Source: Ruminococcus sp.
GTDB taxonomy: Bacteria > Bacillota > Clostridia > Oscillospirales > Ruminococcaceae
Assembly: GCA_003488415.1 (NCBI GenBank)
Contig: DNLQ01000154.1
Location: 1,647 to 6,730, forward strand
Direction of reading: 5' to 3'
DNA length: 5,084 nucleotides
Shown: positions 1 to 5,084 of the stretch, one piece after another
Layout of the letters: each line of letters begins with the position of its first letter
How positions within the stretch are numbered: the stretch's first letter is position 1
Position numbers and translations under genes: made by a program
The notes under the pieces: model-generated
The model's database searches: none
The model's input: the letters and a program-made list of their open reading frames with translations, nothing else
What the model was told of the DNA's origin: nothing

Positions 1-672
1 GTCACCGGTGCAGCTGTACTGCACTCGGGAGAAAGGTACGCCGGAGTCCTCCGTCAGTGCATGGCTATGTTCGCCTCTACCAGTCCTTCCTACCCGGTAA
101 TGGCGTCCCTCGATCTCTGCTGCCCCTACCTTGAAAAGCAGATACGTGAGGATATTGCCGTGAACCTGCTCTGCATCACCGACTTCCGCAGCCGCTTCGC
201 TGACAGACTCAGCTTTGCCGGAGGTGATCCCTTCCACATTACGATACTTGCCGGTATTTCCGGATACAGCGGTACTGAACTGGCACAGCTCCTGCGTGAG
301 CAGGGGGCGGAGTGCGAATACGCCGACCGTGAGATGACCGTGCTTCTGATGTCTCCGGTGAACGTCCCGGAGGACTATATTGCTCTCGCAGAGAAGCTGG
401 AGGACGCTCTCTCCGCCGCCGGAAGATACTCCCCTTCCGAGCCTGTGACTCTCCCACGGATGAAGCAGGTCATGAGCATCCGGGAGGCTGCCTTCGCTCC
501 CTTTGAAGAGATACCCGTCACCGATGCCGTGGGACGGATATGCGCTTCCGTCAATGTCCCCTGCCCTCCGGCAGTCCCCATCGCCGCCTGCGGTGAGCTT
601 ATCAGCCGTGAATGCGCCGATGTGTTCCTCAGATACGGCATCCGCACCGTGAACGCCGTGAAGGAGACCTGA
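1..672 (+). CDS. PLP-dependent Orn/Lys/Arg decarboxylase family protein, C-terminal part (5' end outside window)
   Basis: The reading frame is open from base 1, so the gene begins upstream; the first ATG inside (61) falls in the middle of a conserved block and is not the start. The 223 visible residues show family hallmarks. The opening TGAAVLH stretch normally follows directly after the SxHK PLP-lysine motif, so the catalytic Lys should lie about five residues before the window. STSPSY (visible residues 26-31) and the following MASLD form the next conserved block. The C-terminal domain has REAAFAP (161-167), VGRIC (177-181), CPPAVP (188-193, where many relatives have PPGIP) and CGE (197-199). 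The family decarboxylates arginine, lysine or ornithine in the cytoplasm to make polyamines or cadaverine. Which substrate applies cannot be told from this part, and many clostridial members are uncharacterised. The next gene has its own promoter, so this one is probably a separate transcription unit. Confidence 0.88.
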   Translation, partial: VTGAAVLHSGERYAGVLRQCMAMFASTSPSYPVMASLDLCCPYLEKQIREDIAVNLLCITDFRSRFADRLSFAGGDPFHITILAGISGYSGTELAQLLREQGAECEYADREMTVLLMSPVNVPEDYIALAEKLEDALSAAGRYSPSEPVTLPRMKQVMSIREAAFAPFEEIPVTDAVGRICASVNVPCPPAVPIAACGELISRECADVFLRYGIRTVNAVKET

Positions 673-680
673 TACCCCGT

Positions 681-729
681 CAGGCGCAGTTTCACGTAGG
701 CTGCCCCCTGCCCTGGGATTACGATTTTT
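681..729 (+). terminator. Weak candidate intrinsic terminator after the PLP enzyme gene
   Basis: CAGGCGCAG (681-689) can pair with CTGCCCTG (708-715) as an 8-bp stem with one bulged C and an 18-nt loop. A run of five Ts follows at 725-729. The large loop and the 9-nt gap between stem and T-run make this a poor terminator by standard criteria. It is listed because it lies between a stop codon and an independent promoter, where termination would be expected. Confidence 0.3.
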
Positions 730-730
730 C

Positions 731-759
731 TTGACAAAATCCCCCGGATAAGGTATAAT
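731..759 (+). promoter_or_regulatory. Consensus sigma-A promoter for the regulator-kinase-protease unit
   Basis: TTGACA at 731-736 and TATAAT at 754-759 both match the housekeeping consensus at every position and are separated by exactly 17 bp. Transcription would start near 766-767, giving a 5' leader of about 50 nt before the ATG at 818. There is no extended -10 TGn motif. A promoter this close to consensus suggests substantial constitutive expression unless a repressor or autoregulation limits it. A short inverted repeat (GGGATT 715-720, AATCCC 738-743) brackets the -35 box. Confidence 0.9.
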
Positions 760-817
760 AAAGTATACGCAGCTTTTCAGAGATCTGCGATACCAATCCG
801 GAAAGGAAGTAGACAAA

Positions 818-1525
818 ATGGCTATGGAAAAAAGTCTCAAGGTCCTCATCGTCGATGACGATAAAAATATATGTGATCTGCTCCGTCTTTACCTTGAAAA
901 GGACGGATACAGCGTTATAATCTCCAATGACGGCGAGGAGGCTGTTGTTAAATTCAACGCACTCAAGCCGGATATGGTACTGCTCGATATCATGCTCCCC
1001 GGTCTGGACGGCTGGGCTGTGTGCCGTGAGATAAGAAAGAAATCCAACGTTCCGATCATTATGATAACCGCCAAGGGCGAGACTATCGACAAGGTAATAG
1101 GTCTTGAACTGGGCGCTGATGACTATATTGTAAAGCCCTTCGACGCAAAGGAGGTCATTGCCCGTATCAACGCCGTTACCAGACGTACAGGCAATATCAA
1201 TGTCGTTCCGGAGGTCAAGGAAGTACGCTATGACAAGCTGTCAGTGAATATGACACGCTATGAGCTGAAGGTAAACGGCAAGGTCATCGACACTCCCCCG
1301 AAGGAGCTGGAGCTGCTGTTCTACCTGGCATCAAACCCCAACAGAGTGTATACCAGAGATCAGCTCCTCGATGAAGTATGGGGCTTCGAGTACTACGGCG
1401 ACTCCCGAACCATTGACGTGCATATCAAGCGCCTCAGAGAAAAACTGGAGGGAGTTTCCGACAAGTGGGCTCTCAAGACCGTATGGGGCGTGGGATATAA
1501 GTTTGAAGCAGAGGAAGAGGAATGA
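818..1525 (+). CDS. OmpR/PhoB-family response regulator
   Basis: A 235-residue DNA-binding response regulator of the usual family length. The receiver domain (about residues 7-122) carries the acidic pocket D13/D14, phosphoacceptor Asp57 in LLDIMLPGLDG, the switch residues Thr84 and Tyr103, and Lys106 in the KPF motif. All key residues are intact. A winged-helix domain (about 134-230) follows, with the recognition-helix signature DSRTIDVHIKRLREKL and the terminal wing WGVGYKF. The start at 818 is chosen over the in-frame ATG at 824 because the Shine-Dalgarno-like GGAAAGGAAG (800-809) sits at normal distance from 818. The gene follows the consensus promoter at 731-759 and precedes its probable partner kinase by 59 nt. 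It resembles WalR, CssR and ResD-type regulators in general, but no specific orthology can be claimed. The acidic EEEE tail is unremarkable. Confidence 0.95.
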   Translation: MAMEKSLKVLIVDDDKNICDLLRLYLEKDGYSVIISNDGEEAVVKFNALKPDMVLLDIMLPGLDGWAVCREIRKKSNVPIIMITAKGETIDKVIGLELGADDYIVKPFDAKEVIARINAVTRRTGNINVVPEVKEVRYDKLSVNMTRYELKVNGKVIDTPPKELELLFYLASNPNRVYTRDQLLDEVWGFEYYGDSRTIDVHIKRLREKLEGVSDKWALKTVWGVGYKFEAEEEE

Positions 1526-1545
1526 TCCCTTGCATAATAGTATCT

Positions 1546-1570
1546 CAGGGGACTTCATGTCCCCTGTTTT
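1546..1570 (+). terminator. Hairpin plus T-run between regulator and kinase: attenuator or mRNA-processing element
   Basis: CAGGGGAC (1546-1553) and GTCCCCTG (1559-1566) pair perfectly over 8 bp around a 5-nt loop (TTCAT). The stem is followed at once by TTTT (1567-1570), then GTT. The structure fits a short intrinsic terminator, although the T-run is only four long. It lies 21 nt after the regulator stop codon and 7 nt before the kinase SD. It could lower kinase transcripts relative to regulator transcripts, or protect a 3' end after processing. Read-through must occur if the kinase relies on the upstream promoter, because no separate promoter is apparent in the 59-nt gap. Confidence 0.6.
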
Positions 1571-1573
1571 GTT

Positions 1574-1579
1574 GGAGGT
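1574..1579 (+). promoter_or_regulatory. Ribosome binding site that sets the kinase start
   Basis: GGAGGT lies 5 nt before the ATG at 1585, a strong SD match. It favours 1585 over the longer in-frame start at 1522, which overlaps the regulator stop codon. The SD lies outside the hairpin stem at 1546-1566, so the fold would not hide it. Confidence 0.8.
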
Positions 1580-1584
1580 ATGAT

Positions 1585-3048
1585 ATGCCTGACATCAAGA
1601 AAAGCTCCTATTACAGCCTGTTCAGGTATTCGATGATCATTATACTGAGTACACTGATAATCGTGGGCGTGATAATTGTCAGCATCTGTTCATCAGTTTA
1701 CAAGAAATCCAGGCTCAGCAGTCTGCGTGAAACAGGTGAGCTGTTCGTCGTGTGCCTCAAGGACGAGTATGAGCGCTCCGGCAGAACAAGCTCGGAGTAC
1801 GCAAGACAGCTCCGGCGCAGATTCATGGACGAGTACGGTCTCCAGATCTACGTGTACGACGCTGACGGTCAGGACGCCTTCACCGACAACCCCACCCAGA
1901 ACGATACCCTGCCGCCTAACCGCCGCAAACAGCTCTCCAAAGGCGATTACCTGGACATTGATACGTCCAGCTTCTCCAGCAGTGAGCCCTCCACGCTCTA
2001 CGCTACACAGTTCACACTGAAAAAGGCGTCACCGGATGTAAACAGCGCCGATGCCTTCGTTACCGCCCGTGCATACGCCTGCATATACGGCTCTACCAGA
2101 GAGATAGACGCCTTTACCGGTAAGATCACTGCCCTGTACACTGTCTTTGCAGTCATCGGTACTGCCATTACAGCCGTACTTCTGTACAAGCGCATCCGCT
2201 CCGATATAGACTACGAAATGGAGTTTAGAAGGGTTGTGGAGAAGTACTCCAAGAACGACTTCTCCGAAAAGCTCCCCACAGACATCCACGGCACTCATAA
2301 GGATATTGCCGAATACGTGAACGTACTCGCCTCCAACGTGGAGTCCAGCGACGACACCAGCAAGACCTTCATAGCCAATGTGTCCCACGAGCTGCGTACC
2401 CCCATGACTACCATAGGCGGATTCGTGGACGGTATCCTTGACGGCACTATCAAGAAAAGTCAGCAGAACGAGTACCTGATACTTGTGTCCAAGGAGATAA
2501 AGCGTCTGAGGATACTCATAAGCTCCATGCTGAATATGACACGGTTTGAGTCCGGTACCCTCACTCCCAACTTCCGTGAGACAAACCTCACCGACCTCGT
2601 TATCCAGACAGTGCTTATGTTCGAGAAGAAGATCGAAGCCAAGGAGCTTGAGGTAGAGGGACTCGACAGCGACAAACTCACTGCTACCGTCGATGCAGAC
2701 CTTATCCAGCAGGTCATCTACAACCTGGTGGAGAATGCTGTAAAGTTCATCAACAAGGGCGGTACCCTCTCCTTCCGCTTTGAGAAGGAGGACTACACAC
2801 GCATCATCGCTATACGCAATACCGGCGAAGGTCTCCAGAGCAACGAGATACAGCAGGTATTCGACCGCTTCTATAAGACAGACTCCTCCCGTGGAAAGGA
2901 TACCACCGGACTGGGACTCGGTCTGTCTATCTCACGAAGGATAGTCCACCTGCACAACGGTCATATCGTTGTAAAAAGCGTGTACGGAGAGTATACGGAA
3001 TTTCAGGTGCGTATCCCCGACGATCCGGCTCTCAATATCAAGGTCTGA
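1585..3048 (+). CDS. Membrane sensor histidine kinase (two-component partner of the preceding regulator)
   Basis: A 487-residue HisKA/HATPase kinase. A basic cytoplasmic start is followed by TM1 (about 17-38), an extracytoplasmic sensor region of about 140 residues with no recognised domain, TM2 (about 181-201) and a degenerate HAMP-like linker (about 202-255). The HisKA domain has phospho-acceptor His268 in NVSHELRTPM. The catalytic domain has the N box with Asn384 in NLVENAVKF, the G1 box NTGEG (412-416), the F box FDRFYK (from 426) and the G2 box GLGLGLS (442-448). The G1 box has Asn412 where Asp is canonical; other functional kinases carry the same change, so it is not evidence of inactivity. 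The start at 1585 is supported by GGAGGT at 1574 and puts TM1 at the usual place. An alternative ATG at 1522 would add 21 residues read through the intergenic hairpin. The 24-nt gap to the protease gene indicates co-transcription. The ligand or stress sensed is unknown. Confidence 0.94.
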   Translation: MPDIKKSSYYSLFRYSMIIILSTLIIVGVIIVSICSSVYKKSRLSSLRETGELFVVCLKDEYERSGRTSSEYARQLRRRFMDEYGLQIYVYDADGQDAFTDNPTQNDTLPPNRRKQLSKGDYLDIDTSSFSSSEPSTLYATQFTLKKASPDVNSADAFVTARAYACIYGSTREIDAFTGKITALYTVFAVIGTAITAVLLYKRIRSDIDYEMEFRRVVEKYSKNDFSEKLPTDIHGTHKDIAEYVNVLASNVESSDDTSKTFIANVSHELRTPMTTIGGFVDGILDGTIKKSQQNEYLILVSKEIKRLRILISSMLNMTRFESGTLTPNFRETNLTDLVIQTVLMFEKKIEAKELEVEGLDSDKLTATVDADLIQQVIYNLVENAVKFINKGGTLSFRFEKEDYTRIIAIRNTGEGLQSNEIQQVFDRFYKTDSSRGKDTTGLGLGLSISRRIVHLHNGHIVVKSVYGEYTEFQVRIPDDPALNIKV

Positions 3049-3072
3049 GCCTGAGCGTGGAAAGGAATTATT

Positions 3073-4707
3073 ATGGATGAAAGAGATAACCTGCCGGAGA
3101 CCTTTCGTACCCCCGGCGAGGGTGAATATACAGTGACCGATATCACAGAAGATGCTCCCGTGGCTGAGACTCCGGTGGACGAGACTCCCGTGAGCGAAAC
3201 TCCCGTGAGCGAGACGACCGTGAGCGAAAATCCGGTGGGTGAAACTCCGGCGAGCGAGACTCCAGTGGGCGAAAATCCCGTGAGCGAGACGACCGTGAGC
3301 GAAAATCCGGTGGGTGAAACTCCGGCGAGCGAGACTCCAGTGGGCGAAAATCCCGTGAGCGAAAATCCGGCGAGCGAAAATCCGGCGAGCGAGACTCCAA
3401 TGAGCGAAACACCCGTACAGCACACTGAGAAAGTGGTGTACGACGCTTTCATGTACGAGCCGATAGGCTTCGACAGACAGGACAAGGCTGCCGCAGCACG
3501 CTACGCCGAGGAAAATGCTGCCCGTGAAAAACGTATCCGGGCAAGGCGTGAGCGCTCAATAGTCGTTACCTTCTTCATTATCGCTGCAGCTTCCGTGGCT
3601 CTCTCACTGTACGGCATCATTTCCGATATTTTCCGCAGCGGAGGAAATCTCAAAAGTCCGGGCGGCAAACAGGTAGTGCTGTATCAGAACTCCAAGCCCG
3701 AGGGTGCAAACGACCTCTCCTCCTTCGTGGACGAGAACGGCAGATATACCACCGAGGGCGCTGCTGCCGCAGTAAGCCCTTCTATCGTGGAGATATATAC
3801 CTACAATAACGCCTCCAAGACCACTCTTGTGGGTACAGGCTCCGGAGTTGTTATTTCCGATGACGGCTACATCGTCACCAATGCGCACGTTCTCCTCGCC
3901 GACGGATTCCACACCATCAATTCTGTGGACGGCAAGACCTACTCCGCACGCATCATCGGCAGAGATGCCAAGACTGACATCGCTGTTATAAAGGTGAATA
4001 CCAGCGAGCTCCAGCCTGCTGTACTGGGCAACTCCGATGAAGTCATCGTGGGCGAGAACGTCATCGCTATCGGAAACCCTGCCGGACTCTCCAGCACCGT
4101 TACCGACGGCATCGTTTCTGCCGTGAACCGTAAGATACGCAGCGACTCCACCGGTTTCCAGATGGACTGTATACAGACTAATGCCGCAATAAGTCCCGGT
4201 AACTCCGGCGGTGCGCTGGTGAATATGTACGGTCAGGTGATAGGTATTACCTCCTCAAAGTACGTCAGCTCCAGCTACGAGGGACTTGGCTTTGCTATCA
4301 CTATCAACGAGGCTCGTCCCATTATCGAGGAGCTTATCGAGAACGGCTTCGTTCCCGGCAGGTTCCGTGTGGGTATTACATTTATCGAGACCTCCGATGA
4401 ATCCCACCGCAAAACAGTGGAAGAGGAACTGGGCTTTGAACTGCCAAAGGACTTCGGCGGACTCTACATCACCGACATCAGCGAGGAATGCGATATCTCC
4501 AATACCGAGCTGAAAAAGGGCGATTTCATCTACTCCATCGACGGAGTGAACACCACCAACTACGATGAATTCAACGATACCGTGACAGCCTCCTACGGCC
4601 CCGGGGACAAGGTGAAAGCCAGATGCGCTCACCTCCACGAGGACGGTACTATCGACTACTACGATATAGAGTTCAAGCTCATGGAAGACACCTCCGGCAA
4701 CTTCTGA
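3073..4707 (+). CDS. htrA: HtrA/DegP-type membrane-anchored serine protease with PDZ domain and repetitive cytoplasmic tail
   Basis: A 544-residue S1C-family protease that degrades or refolds damaged exported proteins. Order of parts: a hydrophilic N-terminus with 17 acidic, Pro-rich pentapeptides (residues 30-114); a charged segment ending in KRIRARRER (about 153-161); one TM helix (about 162-183); a trypsin-like domain (about 225-425); and one C-terminal PDZ domain (about 431-540). The full catalytic triad is visible: His272 in TNAHV, Asp302 in KTDIAV and Ser378 in GNSGGAL. By the positive-inside rule the basic cluster before the TM places the N-terminal tail in the cytoplasm and the protease outside, as for Bacillus HtrA, though this tail (about 160 residues) is long. 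The start is supported by GGAAAGGA (3059-3066), about 6 nt upstream. The gene lies 24 nt after the kinase and ends at a strong hairpin, so it is the last gene of the unit. By analogy with CssRS-HtrA it may be an output of the two-component pair; this is inference. Confidence 0.94.
   Translation: MDERDNLPETFRTPGEGEYTVTDITEDAPVAETPVDETPVSETPVSETTVSENPVGETPASETPVGENPVSETTVSENPVGETPASETPVGENPVSENPASENPASETPMSETPVQHTEKVVYDAFMYEPIGFDRQDKAAAARYAEENAAREKRIRARRERSIVVTFFIIAAASVALSLYGIISDIFRSGGNLKSPGGKQVVLYQNSKPEGANDLSSFVDENGRYTTEGAAAAVSPSIVEIYTYNNASKTTLVGTGSGVVISDDGYIVTNAHVLLADGFHTINSVDGKTYSARIIGRDAKTDIAVIKVNTSELQPAVLGNSDEVIVGENVIAIGNPAGLSSTVTDGIVSAVNRKIRSDSTGFQMDCIQTNAAISPGNSGGALVNMYGQVIGITSSKYVSSSYEGLGFAITINEARPIIEELIENGFVPGRFRVGITFIETSDESHRKTVEEELGFELPKDFGGLYITDISEECDISNTELKKGDFIYSIDGVNTTNYDEFNDTVTASYGPGDKVKARCAHLHEDGTIDYYDIEFKLMEDTSGNF
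3160..3414 (+). repeat. 15-bp coding minisatellite, 17 units, encoding [VA][SG]E[TN]P pentapeptides
   Basis: Seventeen uninterrupted 15-bp units (255 nt) in frame encode residues 30-114 of the protease. Position 1 is Val, Ala or once Met. Position 2 is Ser or Gly, with Ala and Asp in the first two units. Position 3 is always Glu, position 4 Thr or Asn, and position 5 Pro, or Thr in two units. Every unit carries at least one negative charge and none carries a positive one, so the segment should be extended and disordered. Since 15 is a multiple of three, gain or loss of units changes tail length without a frameshift. Confidence 0.95.
3201..3362 (+). repeat. Perfect 75-bp tandem duplication (higher-order repeat) within the minisatellite
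   Basis: Inside the 15-bp array, a block of five units is repeated base for base: 3205-3279 equals 3280-3354. The exact 75-bp periodicity extends from 3201 to 3362, about 2.2 copies, with no mismatch. Neighbouring 15-bp units differ from each other at several positions, so a perfect 75-bp match indicates a recent unequal exchange or slippage event, or active homogenisation. Confidence 0.93.
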
Positions 4708-4722
4708 CGAATACGAAACATC

Positions 4723-4746
4723 AGGGCGCACACTGTGCGCCCTTTT
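4723..4746 (+). terminator. Intrinsic terminator of the regulator-kinase-protease unit
   Basis: AGGGCGCAC (4723-4731) pairs with GTGCGCCCT (4735-4743), a perfect 9-bp GC-rich stem around a 3-nt ACT loop. Ts continue through 4746. It lies 15 nt after the protease stop codon. The T-run is short, but the stem is very stable and well placed. Confidence 0.85.
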
Positions 4747-4767
4747 CATATGTACCGTATCCGCACT

Positions 4768-4931
4768 CCCCCGACAGTAAAAGCACCGGCGGCAATCCCC
4801 ACACCGCACCAACGTAAAACCACCGGCAACTATTCCACATAACCCTGACAGCAGTACCACCGGCGACCAAACAGCACTAACCCTGACAGCCAGACCACCG
4901 GCTACAATCCCACATAACCCCAACGATGAAC
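4768..4931. repeat. Degenerate ~37-bp tandem array (four CACCGGC-bearing units plus a partial)
   Basis: A (C/G)CACCGGC core begins at 4783, 4820, 4857 and 4895, spaced 37, 37 and 38 bp. Shared tails confirm the units: CCACATAACCC at 4835-4845 and 4910-4920, ACCCTGACAGC at 4842-4852 and 4880-4890, and a related CCGACAG at 4771-4777 from a partial upstream unit. Units are diverged apart from these blocks, and no unit is interrupted by unique spacer-like sequence. Confidence 0.7.
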
Positions 4932-5042
4932 CCACCCGTGCGATAGCCAGCTTTACCGACGAATCCGGACAAGAAGTAAAGTCAACCATAAATCCACCCG
5001 TGCGATAGCCTACTTTACCGACGAATCCGGACAAAAAGTAAA
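4932..5042. repeat. Two 49-bp direct repeats with a 62-bp period
   Basis: 4932-4980 and 4994-5042 match at 46 of 49 positions by hand alignment, 62 bp apart. Both start with CCACCCGTGCGATAGCC and contain TTTACCGACGAATCCGGACA. Each has internal inverted ends: CTTTAC (4951-4956) with GTAAAG (4976-4981) in the first copy, and TTTAC (5014-5018) with GTAAA (5038-5042) in the second. The first copy begins exactly 37 bp after the last CCACCGGC of the preceding array, so these look like longer members of the same family. Confidence 0.85.
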
Positions 5043-5067
5043 AGCTGACAAGATAGGGTTGTGAGGG

Positions 5068-5078
5068 AAGGAGGGGGG
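5068..5078 (+). promoter_or_regulatory. Possible ribosome binding site of a gene starting just beyond the window
   Basis: AAGGAGG at 5068-5074, extended by four more Gs, matches the Shine-Dalgarno consensus. It lies 6 to 16 nt before the window edge, and no start codon follows inside. It may be only a purine-rich tract; a clear promoter upstream is not seen. Confidence 0.25.
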
Positions 5079-5084
5079 AGCCAC

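Larger units (their letters stand above)
4748..5084. other. Gene-free, repeat-filled intergenic region
   Basis: No reading frame here has a plausible start, ribosome binding site and protein-like composition on either strand. The minus-strand frame that crosses it continues deep into the protease gene and is a shadow. The region is occupied by a ~37-bp degenerate tandem array, then two 62-bp repeats, then a purine-rich end. No tRNA, riboswitch or clear promoter was recognised. The next gene lies outside the window. Confidence 0.75.

Noticed and set aside
61..672. Treating the ATG at 61 as the true start of the first gene
   Set aside because: The frame is open back to base 1 and the residues encoded by 1-60 match the conserved block following the PLP lysine, so the gene is truncated by the window edge.
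375..737. Minus-strand ORF of 120 residues opposite the PLP enzyme gene
   Set aside because: It is antisense to a strongly conserved coding region, and its composition looks like a shadow frame.
1371..1583. Small + strand ORF overlapping the regulator end and the hairpin
   Set aside because: It is a shadow frame of the winged-helix coding sequence, with no SD and no protein-like features.
3160..3414. CRISPR array or contingency (on/off) locus
   Set aside because: The units are in-frame coding repeats without spacers, and a 15-bp unit cannot cause frameshift switching.
2932..3485. Overlapping long minus-strand ORFs (2932-3423, 3003-3485, 3143-3412) rich in repeats
   Set aside because: A 15-bp repeat that lacks stops in one unit stays open in all frames, so these frames are by-products of the minisatellite. 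The + strand frame has an SD, operon context and a recognisable protease downstream.
4255..5034. 259-residue minus-strand ORF spanning the end of the protease gene and the intergenic repeats
   Set aside because: It runs antisense through the PDZ-coding region and the terminator, has a low-complexity Gly/Val/Cys composition, and no recognisable domain or ribosome binding site.
4768..5042. CRISPR array
   Set aside because: The repeats are contiguous and degenerate, with no unique spacers of regular length between identical repeats, and no cas genes are present.

Overview
The window looks like a chromosomal segment of a low-to-mid GC Firmicute, most plausibly a gut or rumen clostridium of the Ruminococcus/Oscillospiraceae type. 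That rests on the style of the proteins (an Orn/Lys/Arg-decarboxylase-family PLP enzyme, an OmpR-type regulator, a two-TM histidine kinase and a membrane-anchored HtrA with a long cytoplasmic tail), AGGAGG-type ribosome binding sites and a textbook sigma-A promoter. The genus is an inference from impression, not from a search.

Layout: (i) 1-672 is the 3' end of a PLP-dependent decarboxylase-family gene, cut by the window edge just after its catalytic lysine. (ii) 673-817 is an intergenic stretch with a weak terminator-like hairpin and a perfect consensus promoter (TTGACA, 17 bp, TATAAT). (iii) 818-4707 is a three-gene unit on the + strand: an OmpR/PhoB response regulator, a sensor histidine kinase and an HtrA-type serine protease. 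It ends at a strong GC hairpin followed by four Ts (4723-4746). A second perfect 8-bp hairpin with a short T-run lies between regulator and kinase. (iv) 4748-5084 has no convincing gene. It holds a degenerate tandem array with a ~37-bp period that runs in phase into two 46/49-identical copies of a 62-bp unit, and ends in a purine-rich, SD-like tract at the window edge.

The likely logic, by analogy with the Bacillus CssRS-HtrA secretion-stress pathway, is that the kinase senses an envelope condition, phosphorylates the regulator, and the co-transcribed protease handles misfolded exported protein outside the membrane. Orthology to CssRS is not shown by the sequence.

The most unusual feature is in the protease. 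Its predicted cytoplasmic N-terminal tail contains 17 consecutive acidic, proline-rich pentapeptides encoded by a 15-bp minisatellite, inside which a 75-bp block is tandemly duplicated without a single mismatch. This points to a recent, length-variable tail. No clearly new multi-gene system is visible.
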